Source: Cellulomonas sp. URHD0024
Lineage (GTDB): Bacteria; Actinomycetota; Actinomycetes; Actinomycetales; Cellulomonadaceae
Length of the DNA stretch: 64,000 nt
NCBI RefSeq assembly: GCF_000426185.1
Contig: NZ_AUEW01000010.1
Location: 1-64,000, forward strand
Direction: 5' to 3'
The translations under genes were made by a program, and so were the position numbers. Shown in pieces: positions 14,604 to 26,723 of this stretch; the first letter of the stretch is position 1, and each line of letters starts with the position of its first letter. The notes beneath the pieces were generated by a model. It saw only the letters and a program-made list of their open reading frames with translations. It searched no databases and was not told the origin of the DNA.

Positions 14604-17600
14604 TCAGCGGGTGCGGACCGTCACCGGCGCGCTCGTGCTGGGCCTGACGTTCGCTGCGTCGTTCGGAACGAACGTGGCCGTGTAGGTGTGCAGACCCGTC
14701 GTGCCCGACGGAACCGTGCCGATCGCGACCCCGCGCACCACGTCCAGCGTCCGGATGACGGTGGCACCCTCCTTGATCTGCACCTTGCCGGACGGCTGCG
14801 CCCCGTTGTCCTGCCCGACGTCGACGAGCAGCACCGACGGGACGAACCGGAAGCCGGGCGTCGCTGCGAGCGACGTCGTCGTCGTGACCTGCTGGACGAC
14901 GACCTGGACGGGTGCGGACTGCGAACCCGTCACGCCTGCGTCGCCGGCGAACCGGGCGACGACCGGGTACGTGCCCGCCGGCGTGCCGGCGGGCAGCCGG
15001 TAGGTCGCCGTTCCGCCCGAGAGCGGGACGGAAGCCAGCACCGTGGACCCGGTCACGAACTGCACGTTGCCGGTCACCGGAGCCGAGGAGCTGACGGAGG
15101 CAGTGAGCAGCACCCGGGTGGAGGCGCCGAACACCTGGCTGGCGGGTGACGCCGTGAGGGTCGCGGTCGAGGACGGAACGGCCTTCGGGACCGACAGGCC
15201 GACGATCACCGGGTCGTGGTCGGAGGAGCGGTACTCGTCGGGGGCGTAGAAGCGCGTGCCGTGGTAGTTGTACCGGCTGTACTCGAGGGCGACGGACTCC
15301 TCGGCGTTGATCTCCCAGATGTCCGCGCCTGTGGTCCGCGCCAGTGCCGGACCGTTCAGCAGCACGTGGTCGAGCGATCCTGACGTGCCGCCGAACGAGT
15401 ACGAGTACTGCCCGGGTGCCAACGTCGAGGCCGCGTCGGTGTAGCCGGCGTCGTAGAGGACCTCGAGCGGGTCCTCCTTCGTGTAGGAGTTGAAGTCGCC
15501 GACGAGCGCGACCGACTCCGCGGCGCCCTGGATAGTCGGCACCCAGTCGCGCAGCGCCTCGGCCTGGGCGACGCGGGACGCGTTCGACGCACCCTGGCCG
15601 TCGCCGGTGTCGGCGTCGCCGTCTAGCGGACCGGCCGACCCCTTGGACTTGAAGTGGTTCACGACGACGAGGACCTGGTCACTTCCGCCCACCCGCTGGA
15701 ACGTCTGCGCGATCGGCTCACGGGCGTTCCCGAACGCCTCGTCGTCCGCGCTCGCCGTGCCGAGCGCGTGCGACGAGCCGACGCGCTCGACGGCGGCCGT
15801 CTTGTAGATGATCGCGTTGTTGATCACGTCCATCTCGGAGACGACCGGGAGGTCCGCCGACGAGCGGACGTACGCCCAGACGTCGGTGCCAGCGGCTGTG
15901 TTGAGCGCAGCCACCAGGGTGCTCACGGCCTCGTCCTGGACACCGTCGACGACCAGGGAGTTCTCGATCTCCATCAGCCCCACGACGTCCGCACCGAGCG
16001 CGTTGATCGCGGTGACGATCTTGTCCTGCTGACGCTGCAGGTCGTCGGGGTCCCACGCGCCGCGGAGGTCACAGTCCTTCTGGACGGTCACCGGGTCGCC
16101 GACGCGGTCGGTGTACGGCACGCAGGTGGAGTCCGACCGACCGAGGGTCGTGAAGTAGTTGAGCACGTTGAACGACGCGACCTTGAGGTCACCCCCGACC
16201 GGCTCGGGTGCGGTGGTCCGGGTGTTCTCGAACGTGACCGCCGCCGGTCCCGGTGTTGTCGGGTTGAGCTTCCACAGGGTGTTCCGCCAGTCGACGACGA
16301 CCGGCGCGGTCAGGGTCGCCGCCGCGCCGACCCGCAGCGGGTTGGTCAGCGAGATGTACGGCGGTGTGAGGCTGGAGCCGGCGGCCGACAGGAAGTTCGT
16401 CGACGAGCCGTCGTCGAGCGTGACCAGACGGGCCGCGTCGTCCGCCGCGACGGCCGCGGCCTGCGCAGTGCCCGGGCGGGCCACCTCGGTCGTCTGCAGC
16501 AGAGGCGTCGTCCCCACGGCGAGGCCGACCTCGCCGAACTGGTTCGTCGAGAAGGTGTTGGTGACCGTCAGGTCGCCGGTCGGCTGGAAGAGCATCGACT
16601 CGAGCGACTCGCGTGCGGCATCTGTTGCGGGCCATACGGCCGAGACGGGTGTCACCGCCGGGGCGGCCGGCAACGGCGTCACGCCGCCCGCGGCGACGGT
16701 GAGCTCCGTCAGGCCGTTGAACTCGCTGACCTTCCCCGTCACCTGCACGTGGTCGCCGATCGTCACCGAGCCCACCGTCGCCGACGAGAACACGAAGATC
16801 GCGTCCGACGCCGTGTGCGACGCGTCGATCGCTCCCCCGGTCCCGGGCGTCTGGATCACGTAGCCGTTGAAGCCGCCGGTCGGGTAGGCCGCAGTCACGA
16901 TGCCGTCGGTGCGGACCGTCTGCCCGGCCATCGTGGAGGCCGCGCCGGTGCCTTGGATCGTGGCGATCGTCGCGTCGACGGTCCCGCCCGGGCCGCCGGG
17001 GGCCGTGGTCGAGCTCTGCGGCGTCGGCACACCGACCACGAAGTCTGCCGCGTTGTCGGCCGTGTTCGAGTGCGTCGCGTTGCGCGCCACCGAGGTCGCG
17101 CTGGCGGGCGCGGGCGTCGGACCGGTGCCGGCGAACCCGGTCGTGACCGCGCCGAACGCGACGAGGTCGACGACCGCCGGGTCGGCGGCGCAGGTGCCAC
17201 CGCAGGTCAGCGCTCCGCCCGAGCTCACCAGCGCCACCTTGCCGCTCGTGGCGCCCATCGGGATGGCGCCGACGACATCGCCCGTCACCGCGGGGGCCGC
17301 AGTGTTCGCGCCCTGCGCCTCGGCCACGAGCAGGTACCCGCCCGCGGCGATCGACGTGCCGGCGAGCGACGTCACCTGCCAGGTCACCCCGGCCGCCGAG
17401 GCGTACTGCACCGACCACGCGCTGACGTCGACGGCGGCAGCGCCAGGGTTGTACAGCTCGACGAAGTCGCGGTCGAACGGTGCGCCCGAGTTGCCGCCGC
17501 CCCCGTAGACCTCGTTGATGACGACCGGCGCGGACGCCGAGACGGCCGCCTGCGCGGTCCCGGTCCCGAGCACCGAACCGACAAGAACGAGGGCGAGGGC

Positions 17601-17639
17601 GGCGGCGCCCCCTGTGAGTGACTTGAGCGGTGGGCGCAC
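14604..17639 (-). CDS. Secreted ExeM/NucH-type endonuclease with lamin-tail and Ig-like domains
   Basis: This 1011-residue secreted protein probably degrades extracellular DNA or RNA. In order: a signal peptide (about 1-31, ending AQA); a lamin-tail domain (INEVYGGGG...DFVELYNP, about 34-160); an OB-like region (about 225-320); an endonuclease/exonuclease/phosphatase domain from about 484 with FNVLNY, MEIEN, VNHFKSKG, GDFNSY and SSDHDP active-site motifs; and two Ig-like repeats at the C-terminus. The start is the GTG at 17639, preceded by AAGGAG at 9-nt spacing. It has no close functional neighbours and may serve phosphate or nucleotide scavenging. Confidence 0.88.
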   Translation of the reverse strand: MRPPLKSLTGGAAALALVLVGSVLGTGTAQAAVSASAPVVINEVYGGGGNSGAPFDRDFVELYNPGAAAVDVSAWSVQYASAAGVTWQVTSLAGTSIAAGGYLLVAEAQGANTAAPAVTGDVVGAIPMGATSGKVALVSSGGALTCGGTCAADPAVVDLVAFGAVTTGFAGTGPTPAPASATSVARNATHSNTADNAADFVVGVPTPQSSTTAPGGPGGTVDATIATIQGTGAASTMAGQTVRTDGIVTAAYPTGGFNGYVIQTPGTGGAIDASHTASDAIFVFSSATVGSVTIGDHVQVTGKVSEFNGLTELTVAAGGVTPLPAAPAVTPVSAVWPATDAARESLESMLFQPTGDLTVTNTFSTNQFGEVGLAVGTTPLLQTTEVARPGTAQAAAVAADDAARLVTLDDGSSTNFLSAAGSSLTPPYISLTNPLRVGAAATLTAPVVVDWRNTLWKLNPTTPGPAAVTFENTRTTAPEPVGGDLKVASFNVLNYFTTLGRSDSTCVPYTDRVGDPVTVQKDCDLRGAWDPDDLQRQQDKIVTAINALGADVVGLMEIENSLVVDGVQDEAVSTLVAALNTAAGTDVWAYVRSSADLPVVSEMDVINNAIIYKTAAVERVGSSHALGTASADDEAFGNAREPIAQTFQRVGGSDQVLVVVNHFKSKGSAGPLDGDADTGDGQGASNASRVAQAEALRDWVPTIQGAAESVALVGDFNSYTKEDPLEVLYDAGYTDAASTLAPGQYSYSFGGTSGSLDHVLLNGPALARTTGADIWEINAEESVALEYSRYNYHGTRFYAPDEYRSSDHDPVIVGLSVPKAVPSSTATLTASPASQVFGASTRVLLTASVSSSAPVTGNVQFVTGSTVLASVPLSGGTATYRLPAGTPAGTYPVVARFAGDAGVTGSQSAPVQVVVQQVTTTTSLAATPGFRFVPSVLLVDVGQDNGAQPSGKVQIKEGATVIRTLDVVRGVAIGTVPSGTTGLHTYTATFVPNDAANVRPSTSAPVTVRTR

Positions 17640-17797
17640 GTCGGACGTCTCCTTCGTCGGGACCTCGGCGGCTCCACGCCGACCGCGCCCCACACTGGGG
17701 GAATGTCCGGAACGTCGCAACTACTGCCGAGTAGCCATCGGGTGAACTCCTGCGATGACTTCGTCTCTACGGTGCGTGACCAGCCCGGATGCGCAAC

Positions 17798-17835
17798 CGG
17801 ACCCCGAAGCGACCGATGCGACGCTCCGGGGTCCG
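17798..17835 (-). terminator. pheST terminator hairpin
   Basis: A 14-bp stem (CGGACCCCGAAGCG / CGCTCCGGGGTCCG, one G-U pair in the minus-strand RNA) with a 10-nt loop starts 23 nt past the pheT stop. It is a strong stem with no T run and also insulates the nuclease promoter region. Confidence 0.8.
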
Positions 17836-17858
17836 TTCACACTGCGGACGCTCTCGTC

Positions 17859-20416
17859 TCAGGCTCGAAGCGTCGCGCCGAACCTCCGGTTCGCCTCGGC
17901 GACCACGGCCTCGCGCACGGCAGCGGTCTCCTGGGCCGTCAACGTGCGGTCGTCGGCGCGAAGCCGCAGCGCGAACGCGAGCGACCGGTTGCCGGACCCC
18001 ACCTGCTCACCCTCGTAGACGTCGAACAGCCGGATCTCCTCGACCACGTCGCCCGCCGAGGACGCGACAGCCCCGACCCGGACCGCCTCGAGCACATCGG
18101 ATGCCGGCACCTGCGCCGAGACCACGAGGGCGATGTCCTCCTTGGCCACCGGGAACGTCGAGACGGGCCGGGCCTGGTACGGCTCCGTCGGCGCGGCGGC
18201 GAGCAGCGCGTCGAGGTCGAGCTCGAACGCGACCGCACGGGCGGGTAGCCCGTACGCGGCGACGACGTTCGGGTGCAGCTCTCCGGCATGGCCGACGAGC
18301 ACCCCGTCCACCGACAGGCGTGCGCACCGTCCGGGGTGCCACGGCGCGTGGTCCGCGTCGGCGGTGACGGTGAGCTCGACAGCCAGCACGTCCGCGACGA
18401 GACGCGCGGCGGCGATCGCGTCGGTGTGGTCGACCCGACGCCCGGTGCCCCACCAGCCGGCGGGCTCGCGGGTTCCGGCGAGCACACCGGCGACCCGGCG
18501 GGGCTGCGGCGGGACGGCCGCCTCGATCGCGGCGAGGTCGGCGTCGGACGGGCGGACGCCACCGGGCAGCTGCGGAGCCGCGGGAGCGTCGGCATGTGGC
18601 CGCGTGACCAGACCGATCTCGAAGATCGCCACGTCCGTCGCCCCGCGGCCGACGTTGCGCCGCGCGGCCTCGAGGAGTGTGACCAGCAGGTTCGTCCGCA
18701 TGAACGCCTGCTCGTCGGACAGCGGGTTGACCAGGCGCACCGCGTGTCGGCGGTCGTCGTCGGCGGGCAGCCCGAGGGCGTCGAGCTGGTCGGTGCCGAC
18801 GAACGGGTACGTCAGAACCTCCACGAGGCCCGACTCGGCGAGCGCGCGCGCCACCGACCGCCGGGAACGCTGGTTCTCGGTCAGACCACGACCACCGGGC
18901 GCCGCGGGCAGGATCGACGGGATCCGGTCGTAGCCGTGCAGCCGCGCGACCTCCTCGACGAGGTCCACCGGGACCACGAGATCGGGTCGCCACGACGGTG
19001 CCGTGACCCGGACGGCGTCGGGACCCGCGTCGTCCACGAGACACCCGATCGACGTCAGCACGTCGCGCACCTCGTCGGGCGAGTACTCCACGCCGACCAA
19101 CCGCGCGGGAAGGTCGAGCGGGAGAACGAACGACTCTCGGGGCACCACGTCGTTCACGTCGGTCACCTCGGCGTCGGCGACGCCGCCGCCGTACTGCACG
19201 AGCAGGTCCACCGCGCGCGCGACGGCGACCCGCGGCAGCTGCGGGTCGACGCCGCGCTCGAAGCGCTTCGCAGCCTCGCTCGGCAGCTTGTGCCGACGCG
19301 CGGTGCGCGCCACAGAGATCGGGTCGAAGTGCGCCGCCTCGATCAGCAGGTCGGTGGTGTCCGGACCGACCTCGCTGTCACCCCCGCCCATGACCGCGGC
19401 CAGGCCGATCGGCCGCGACGCGCGGACCCCGCCCGGGCTGTCGGTGATGAGCAGGTCCTCGGGGTCGAGCACGCGCTCGACGTCGTCGAGCGTGCGGATC
19501 TTCTCTCCGGTCACCGCCCGGCGCACGACGATCGGAGCGGCGACCTTCGCCAGGTCGTAGGCGTGCAGAGGCTGCCCGAGGTCGAGCATGACGTAGTTGG
19601 TGACGTCGACCGCGAGGCTGATCGGACGCATGCCCGCCTGCTGCAGCCGGCGTTGCATCCACAGTGGCGCCGGGTCGTCTGCCCGTACGCCGCGCAGCAC
19701 CTGCGCGACGAACCGGTCGGCGCCGGGCACCCCGTCGATCGGAGCGGCATCGTCGATCTCGACGGCGAAGCCACCACCGGCAGCGGGGAGGGCGCTCGTC
19801 GGCAGGCCGTGGTCCGTGAAGGGCGCACCGGTCGACAGGCTGTACTCCCGGGCGACGCCACGCATCGAGAAGCAGTACCCACGATCCGGCGTCACGTTGA
19901 TCTCGAGCACCTCCTCACCGAGCCCGAGGAGCTCGCGCGCGTCGGTGCCGGGTGCGGCCTCGATGCCGAGACGCGAGAGCACGATGATCCCGTCGTGGTC
20001 CTCCCCGAGACCGAGCTCACGCTGGGAGCAGATCATCCCGTCGGAGACGTGCCCGTACGTCTTGCGCGACGCGATCGCGAACGGTCCGGGCAGCACGGCA
20101 CCGGGCAGCGCGACGACGACCGAGTCGCCGACGTCGAAGTTGTGCGCACCGCAGACGATGCCTCGAGGCGCCCCGCCGGGCTCGTTGTGCTCCGGCCCGA
20201 CCTCGACGCGGCACCAGTTGATCGTCTTGCCGTTCTTCTGCACCTCGGGCGTGCGCTCGAGCACGAGGCCGACCACCAGCGGACCGGTCACGGCGGCAGG
20301 CAGGATCGCCTCCTCCTCCAGCCCCACGCGCACGAGGTCCGCGGCCAGCTTCTCGGCGGTGAGGTCCGCCGGGATCTCGACGTGCTCCGCGAGCCACGTC
20401 AGAGGGATGCGCGGCA

Positions 20417-20417
<1 letters not shown>
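17859..20417 (-). CDS. pheT: Phenylalanyl-tRNA synthetase beta subunit
   Basis: This 852-residue subunit of the (alpha-beta)2 enzyme carries the editing and tRNA-anticodon modules. It begins MPRIPLTWLAEHVEIP, has an EMAP-like tRNA-binding domain (about 40-150), B3/B4 editing and B5 domains in the middle, and a C-terminal ferredoxin-fold anticodon-binding domain ending RFGATLRA. The ATG shares one base with the pheS stop (TGATG), which fits equal synthesis of both subunits. A strong hairpin follows. Confidence 0.97.
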
Positions 20418-21598
<1,181 letters not shown>

Positions 21599-21619
21599 TC
21601 AGGTGCGCGTCAGCGGCGC

Positions 21620-21635
21620 GGCCCGGGAACGGGCC
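21620..21635 (-). terminator. weak hairpin after thpR
   Basis: GGCCCG-ggaa-CGGGCC forms a 6-bp stem about 40 nt past the thpR stop. It could end the methyltransferase-thpR transcript, but short G/C palindromes are common at this base composition. Confidence 0.3.
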
Positions 21636-21674
21636 TGGGAAATCGGCGACCACCGGCCGCCTGCGCACGCGCTG

Positions 21675-22316
21675 TCATGGCGACATCCTGCCACGCGCGC
21701 CGAGGGCGAACCGCTCGACGATCTCGTACAGCGGGCCGCCGCCACGCCCGGCACCGGGTTCCGACGACACGAGCACCAGCTCGCCGACCTCCCAGCGCGG
21801 ACCCTCGTACACGGCGAGCGCCCGCACGATGCCCGCAGCGACCTCGACCTCGCGGTCCGGCTCCGGCCCCGGGCGCCCGCGTTCGTTCGTCGACGATCCC
21901 CGCCGCGGCGGTCGACTGCCTGGTCGCACCCGGCCGACGGTCAGGTGAGCCCGCGTCCGCGGGTGGCGGTCGGGGACGCCTCCCGCCTCGACGCAGCCCG
22001 CCGCCACGGCGCGTTGGCTCTCGACGTCACCCCCGACACCGACCCAGAGGGTGCGGTGCGAGAAGACGCCCGCGCCGCGCAGCGCCAGCTCGTACGGCTC
22101 GGTGACCGCGGAGAGCTCGGCGAGGCCCGCTGCCAGGCTGGTCACCACGCCGTCCGGCTGGTCACCGTAGAACGCGGTGGTGAGGTGCCACGTCTCGCGC
22201 GCCGACCAGCGGATGGCCTGCGAGAGACCCGACGGTGCGCCCCGCACGGCACCGAGCGCGACGTCGAGGTGGTCGAGCACGTGCTCAGGCGGCCAGACGG
22301 CCGCGAACAGCCTCAC
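21675..22316 (-). CDS. thpR: RNA 2',3'-cyclic phosphodiesterase (2H family, ThpR)
   Basis: This 213-residue 2H phosphoesterase opens 2',3'-cyclic phosphates on RNA, a family formerly called 2'-5' RNA ligase. The two HxT motifs are WHLTTAFYG (His 44) and AHLTVGRV. The GTG at 22316 gives the family start RLFAAVWPP and overlaps the stop of the upstream RNA methyltransferase as GTGA. Both products act on RNA, which fits a two-gene unit. Confidence 0.9.
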   Translation of the reverse strand: MRLFAAVWPPEHVLDHLDVALGAVRGAPSGLSQAIRWSARETWHLTTAFYGDQPDGVVTSLAAGLAELSAVTEPYELALRGAGVFSHRTLWVGVGGDVESQRAVAAGCVEAGGVPDRHPRTRAHLTVGRVRPGSRPPRRGSSTNERGRPGPEPDREVEVAAGIVRALAVYEGPRWEVGELVLVSSEPGAGRGGGPLYEIVERFALGARGRMSP

Positions 22317-23134
22317 CGCTGCGCCCGCGAGCTCGCGTACAGGCAGACCGTCGCGGCGGTGGCCAGGTTGAGCGACTCGGCGCGCCCCCGGATCGGCACG
22401 CGCACGACGGCGTCGGCCAGCGCCCGGTCCTCGTCGCGAAGCCCCCACGCCTCGTTGCCGAACACCCAGGCCGTCGGGCGGCTCAGGTCGGGGACGCCGT
22501 CCTCGACCGATCCCGCGATGTCGAGCAGGTCGTCCAGGTCGAACGGTCCGACGCCGTCCGCGGCAAGCACGAGAAGGCCTGCCGAGCGCAGCGCGTCGAT
22601 CGTCGTGGCGAGGTCCGCGCCCGTGACCACGGGCAGGTGGAACAGCGACCCGGCCGTCGACCGGACGACCTTCGGGTTGTGCACGTCGACACTCTCGCCC
22701 GTGAGCACGACGGCGTCCGCGCCCGCCGCATCCGCCGCACGGATCACGGTCCCCGCGTTGCCGGGGTCCCGCACGTTCGCCATGAGCGCGACGAGCCGTG
22801 GTGCGACGAGCTCGTCGATCGTGTGCGCCGTCAGGGCCGCGACCGCGACGACCTGCTGGCCGTCCGGGCTCATGGCGTCGAGCACCTCGACCGACCCCAC
22901 GGACACCCGGATGCCGCGGTCCTGCGCCCCGACCACGATCTCCGGGTAGCGCTGCGCCGACTCGGCCGTGACGTAGACGTCGTGCACCTCGGCCCCGACC
23001 AGCACGGCCTCCCGGACCGCCTGCGGTCCCTCGACGACGAACCGACCGGCCCGCTGCCGCACCGACCGGCTGCTCAGCGACCGCACGGCCTTGACCCGCT
23101 CGGCCCGGGGGTTGCTCAGGGTTGGAGTGCTCAC
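22313..23134 (-). CDS. TrmH/SpoU-family RNA 2'-O-methyltransferase
   Basis: This 273-residue SPOUT-fold methyltransferase has an N-terminal L30e-like substrate domain and all three SpoU motifs: NVRDPGNAGTVIRAADAAGA, WVFGNEAWGL and VPIRGRAESLNLATA. The target nucleotide cannot be predicted; members of this type modify 23S rRNA or tRNA, and some give thiopeptide resistance. The GTG at 23134 is chosen over the longer open frame because the extension is Arg/Ser-rich and unlike the family. The SD is weak. Confidence 0.88.
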   Translation of the reverse strand: MSTPTLSNPRAERVKAVRSLSSRSVRQRAGRFVVEGPQAVREAVLVGAEVHDVYVTAESAQRYPEIVVGAQDRGIRVSVGSVEVLDAMSPDGQQVVAVAALTAHTIDELVAPRLVALMANVRDPGNAGTVIRAADAAGADAVVLTGESVDVHNPKVVRSTAGSLFHLPVVTGADLATTIDALRSAGLLVLAADGVGPFDLDDLLDIAGSVEDGVPDLSRPTAWVFGNEAWGLRDEDRALADAVVRVPIRGRAESLNLATAATVCLYASSRAQR

Positions 23135-23221
23135 GGGGACATCATCGCGTGCCGGACCGGCGCGTCCCTCAGAACCAGTCGAGGAGGAACCGGAGCGGCG
23201 CCGTCGCTCCACGCCGAACAC

Positions 23222-23332
23222 TCACCCAGCGAGACCGCCCCTGCTGTCGGGAGACGCGGTGGCCGACCGGTACGGAGACCAGGATCGCGCGACGAGCAGG
23301 ACAGCGGCGGCGAGCAGGAGCACCTCCCTCAC
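23222..23332 (-). CDS. possible 36-residue membrane miniprotein
   Basis: A short frame starts at a GTG overlapping the SUKH-gene stop as GTGA. It reads REVLLLAAAVLLVARSW, a plausible transmembrane stretch, then a polar tail, and ends at TGA. Downstream in another frame a coding-like segment (ending FLLDWF near 23169) continues, so this may instead be a frameshifted remnant of a longer gene. Support is only the coupling and the hydrophobic profile. Confidence 0.25.
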   Translation of the reverse strand: MREVLLLAAAVLLVARSWSPYRSATASPDSRGGLAG

Positions 23333-23889
23333 GGCGCCATGATTCCCGGGCCCTCACGCTCGGGGTCGAACAGCTCCGCCAGCTCCGACCAGAACGCCAC
23401 CCGCACTGGGCGTCCGTTCGGGGCGAGGTCGTGCCGCAAGAACACGCGCCAGATGTAGTGCGAGAGATCGTGGCCCTCGACGGCGACGAGTGTCCGCTCC
23501 ACGCTGAGCACCGGGCATTCCGGCCGCGGGTGCGCCGCCGGGAGATAGCAGTCGGCGAACAGCGGGACAAGGGCGGGAACGCGGGCGAGCTCGGCACGTG
23601 CCATCGCCGCGCGCTCTTCGAGGTCGATCGGTCGCGCGCCCCAGCGGGCCGGCCAGAAGTCGTGCTCGAGGACGTCGGCGACCACACCGTCGACGGGGGC
23701 CGTCACGCGAGCGCGCAGGTCACGGACCGAGCCCGAGCGCCAGTTGGGCCAGTGCGGACCGCGGGGCAGTCCCAAGCTGAGGAACGCGCGGTGCACCGGT
23801 GCGAAGCGAAAGCCGAACCGCTGCTCGACCCGCTCCACCTCGTCCCCGGTGAGGCCGCGGCCCGTCGGCTCGCCGCTGTGCCCGAGCAT
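23329..23889 (-). CDS. SMI1/KNR4 (SUKH)-like protein
   Basis: This roughly 186-residue protein resembles the SUKH superfamily. It has a helical start GLTGDEVERVEQRFGFRFAP followed by the characteristic FLSLGLPRG and WPNWRSG segments, then the conserved VPLFADCYLP and VEGHDLSHYIW. In bacteria such proteins are often immunity proteins for contact-dependent toxins, but no toxin gene lies nearby and stand-alone housekeeping copies are common. The start is uncertain: ATG 23889 is used, and GTG 23970 is possible. Confidence 0.6.
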   Translation of the reverse strand: MLGHSGEPTGRGLTGDEVERVEQRFGFRFAPVHRAFLSLGLPRGPHWPNWRSGSVRDLRARVTAPVDGVVADVLEHDFWPARWGARPIDLEERAAMARAELARVPALVPLFADCYLPAAHPRPECPVLSVERTLVAVEGHDLSHYIWRVFLRHDLAPNGRPVRVAFWSELAELFDPEREGPGIMAP

Positions 23890-24028
23890 CTCGTGGGCCT
23901 CGACGGCGACGTCCCACGCACGCCGTGGGCCGACGATCGGCTCGCCGTTCGGGCGACGCGCAGAGTCCACCGGGTCAGGCAGAGACCGTGGACGACCGCA
24001 CGAGACCGGAGCATAGCGGGGACGACGA

Positions 24029-24123
24029 AGCCCCCGGTAGGCGCCGCTCGGGTGAGCGGACCTCGGGGGCTCCGGGTACACCGACCCGCCGCCCGGCTCC
24101 GGCGTGGGAGCGCGGGGCGGTCG
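24029..24123 (-). terminator. tandem hairpins after rplT
   Basis: Two G/C-rich hairpins follow rplT on the minus strand. The first (about 24081-24123) pairs CCGACC-GCC with GGCGGGTCGG. The second (24029-24071) pairs AGCCCCCG with CGGGGGCT and CCGCTC with GAGCGG. Together they probably end the infC-rpmI-rplT transcript. Confidence 0.65.
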
Positions 24124-24140
24124 GGTTCAGCGAACGAGGG

Positions 24141-24524
24141 TCACGCAGCCTTCGGCGCGTTGACGTCCTCGGGCAGGGCAGCCTTGGCGGCGGCGACGAG
24201 CGTGTTGAACGTCGCGGCGTCGTTCACGGCGAGGTCGGCCAGCACACGGCGGTCCACCTCGATACCCGCGAGCTTCAGGCCCTGGATGAGTCGGTTGTAG
24301 GTCAGGCCCTGCTCACGCGCCGCAGCGTTGATCCGCTGGATCCACAGCTTGCGGAAGTCCTGCTTGCGGACCTTGCGGTCACGGTAGGAGTAGACGAGGG
24401 AGTGGGTGACCTGCTCCTTCGCCTTCCGGTAGAGGCGCGAACGCTGTCCGCGGTAACCGGCGGCGCGCTCGAGGGTTGTCCGGCGCTTCTTCTGGGCGTT
24501 TACTGCCCGCTTCACGCGTGCCAC
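24141..24524 (-). CDS. rplT: 50S ribosomal protein L20
   Basis: This 127-residue basic ribosomal protein is needed early in 50S assembly and binds 23S rRNA. It begins [26 protein letters not shown], the family signature. The GTG start has AAGGAG 6 nt upstream. In other bacteria L20 represses its own operon through the leader RNA. It is the last gene of infC-rpmI-rplT. Confidence 0.98.
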   Translation of the reverse strand: MARVKRAVNAQKKRRTTLERAAGYRGQRSRLYRKAKEQVTHSLVYSYRDRKVRKQDFRKLWIQRINAAAREQGLTYNRLIQGLKLAGIEVDRRVLADLAVNDAATFNTLVAAAKAALPEDVNAPKAA

Positions 24525-24587
24525 GTGATGCTCCTTGCTGGTCTCGGGCTCGGGATGGGCGACCGGGGCGCTGGTGCGCCCCCACGG

Positions 24588-24782
24588 TCACTTACCGAGC
24601 AGCTTCTTGATGCGGGGGGCGTCGGCAGGAGAGAGGACGAGGTCGCCGGCGATGCGGCGGGTGCGGCGGCTCGACTTGTGCTCGAGCAGGTGGCGACCGC
24701 CGGCCTGCTCGCGCATGACCTTGCCTGTCCCGGTGACCCGGAAGCGCTTCTTGGCACCGGAGTGCGTCTTGTTCTTCGGCAT
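24588..24782 (-). CDS. rpmI: 50S ribosomal protein L35
   Basis: This 64-residue basic protein starts [21 protein letters not shown] and contains [13 protein letters not shown], both diagnostic of L35. AAGGAG precedes the ATG. It lies between infC and rplT in the universal order, with a 63-nt gap to rplT. Confidence 0.98.
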   Translation of the reverse strand: MPKNKTHSGAKKRFRVTGTGKVMREQAGGRHLLEHKSSRRTRRIAGDLVLSPADAPRIKKLLGK

Positions 24783-24876
24783 GGCTGCCGTGTCTCCTTG
24801 TCGTTACATCGCACGGGATCGTGCGACTCGTCTGGTGCGGTCCGACCGGTGGGTCAGGCCGTCCGTTCGTTCGGGT

Positions 24877-26004
<1,128 letters not shown>

Positions 26005-26363
26005 GTGGTGCTCCTCAGGTTCGTGGTGTGGACCGCCAGGAACGAGGAAGGCCCCCGTCCTGGTCACAGGAGGAGGCCTCGACAGGTCCGCGACGCCAGC
26101 ACAGCCGAAGCCATGCTCACTCGACCGGGAGCGGCTGGTGCCGTCCGGTGCGGACTGTGACCCGGACTCTGTCGTCGAAGCGAGTGTGACGTCGCATCGA
26201 GCTGTCGAGACCAAGGTGGGAGAGGACTCCACTTGTGCGCCTGGGTAGCCAGCGATCGACAGCCCAGGTCAGTCAGCGGTCAAGAATACCAGAGCCCGGC
26301 GCTCCGACCGAATCAGGCCGACGCGCCCACGTCGGCACGGACACCGGATGAGACGATCTGTCC
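26005..26363 (-). promoter_or_regulatory. infC: infC promoter and long structured leader
   Basis: This roughly 360-nt stretch has no gene. A -10-like TATTCT (26283-26288, minus strand) would start a leader of about 270 nt. Near its end GGCCTCC/GGGGGCC forms a hairpin (26050-26078) followed by TTCCTCGTTCCT, which looks like an attenuator just above the SD. Autoregulation by L20 or IF-3 is plausible by analogy. No convincing promoter was found for the divergent DUF1844 gene. Confidence 0.5.
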
Positions 26364-26723
26364 ATGTCACAGAGCACCGACCCCACCGCCGACGCCACCC
26401 GGGACATCGCCGACGTGGCCGCGGTCGAGGTCATCACCACGGCCGCAGTCCATCTCATGAGCGCAGCGGCCGTGAAGTGCGGGCTCGCGGAGGACGGCCC
26501 CACCGGCGCCGGTGCCGACTACCTGGACCTCGACGAGGCCCGCAAGCTCATCACGGCGCTCGCGGCGCTCGTGACCGCAGCCGCACCGGACATCGGCAAC
26601 CAGCACGCCCGCTCGCTGCGGGACGGCCTGCGCTCGCTCCAGCTCGCGTTTCGCGAGGCGTCGCCGTTCCCCGACGCGCCCGGCGACGGGCCCGGCGAGA
26701 AGTTCACCGGCCCGGTCGTCTGA
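26364..26723 (+). CDS. DUF1844 protein
   Basis: This 119-residue protein matches the DUF1844 pattern DIADVAAVEVITTAAVHLMSAAAVKCGL, with a second conserved helix LDEARKLITALAALV. The role is unknown. The gene commonly stands head-to-head with infC in actinobacteria (stated from memory), which hints at a translation-linked function. Its 3' end overlaps the 3' end of the convergent exporter gene by 20 nt. Confidence 0.85.
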   Translation: MSQSTDPTADATRDIADVAAVEVITTAAVHLMSAAAVKCGLAEDGPTGAGADYLDLDEARKLITALAALVTAAAPDIGNQHARSLRDGLRSLQLAFREASPFPDAPGDGPGEKFTGPVV

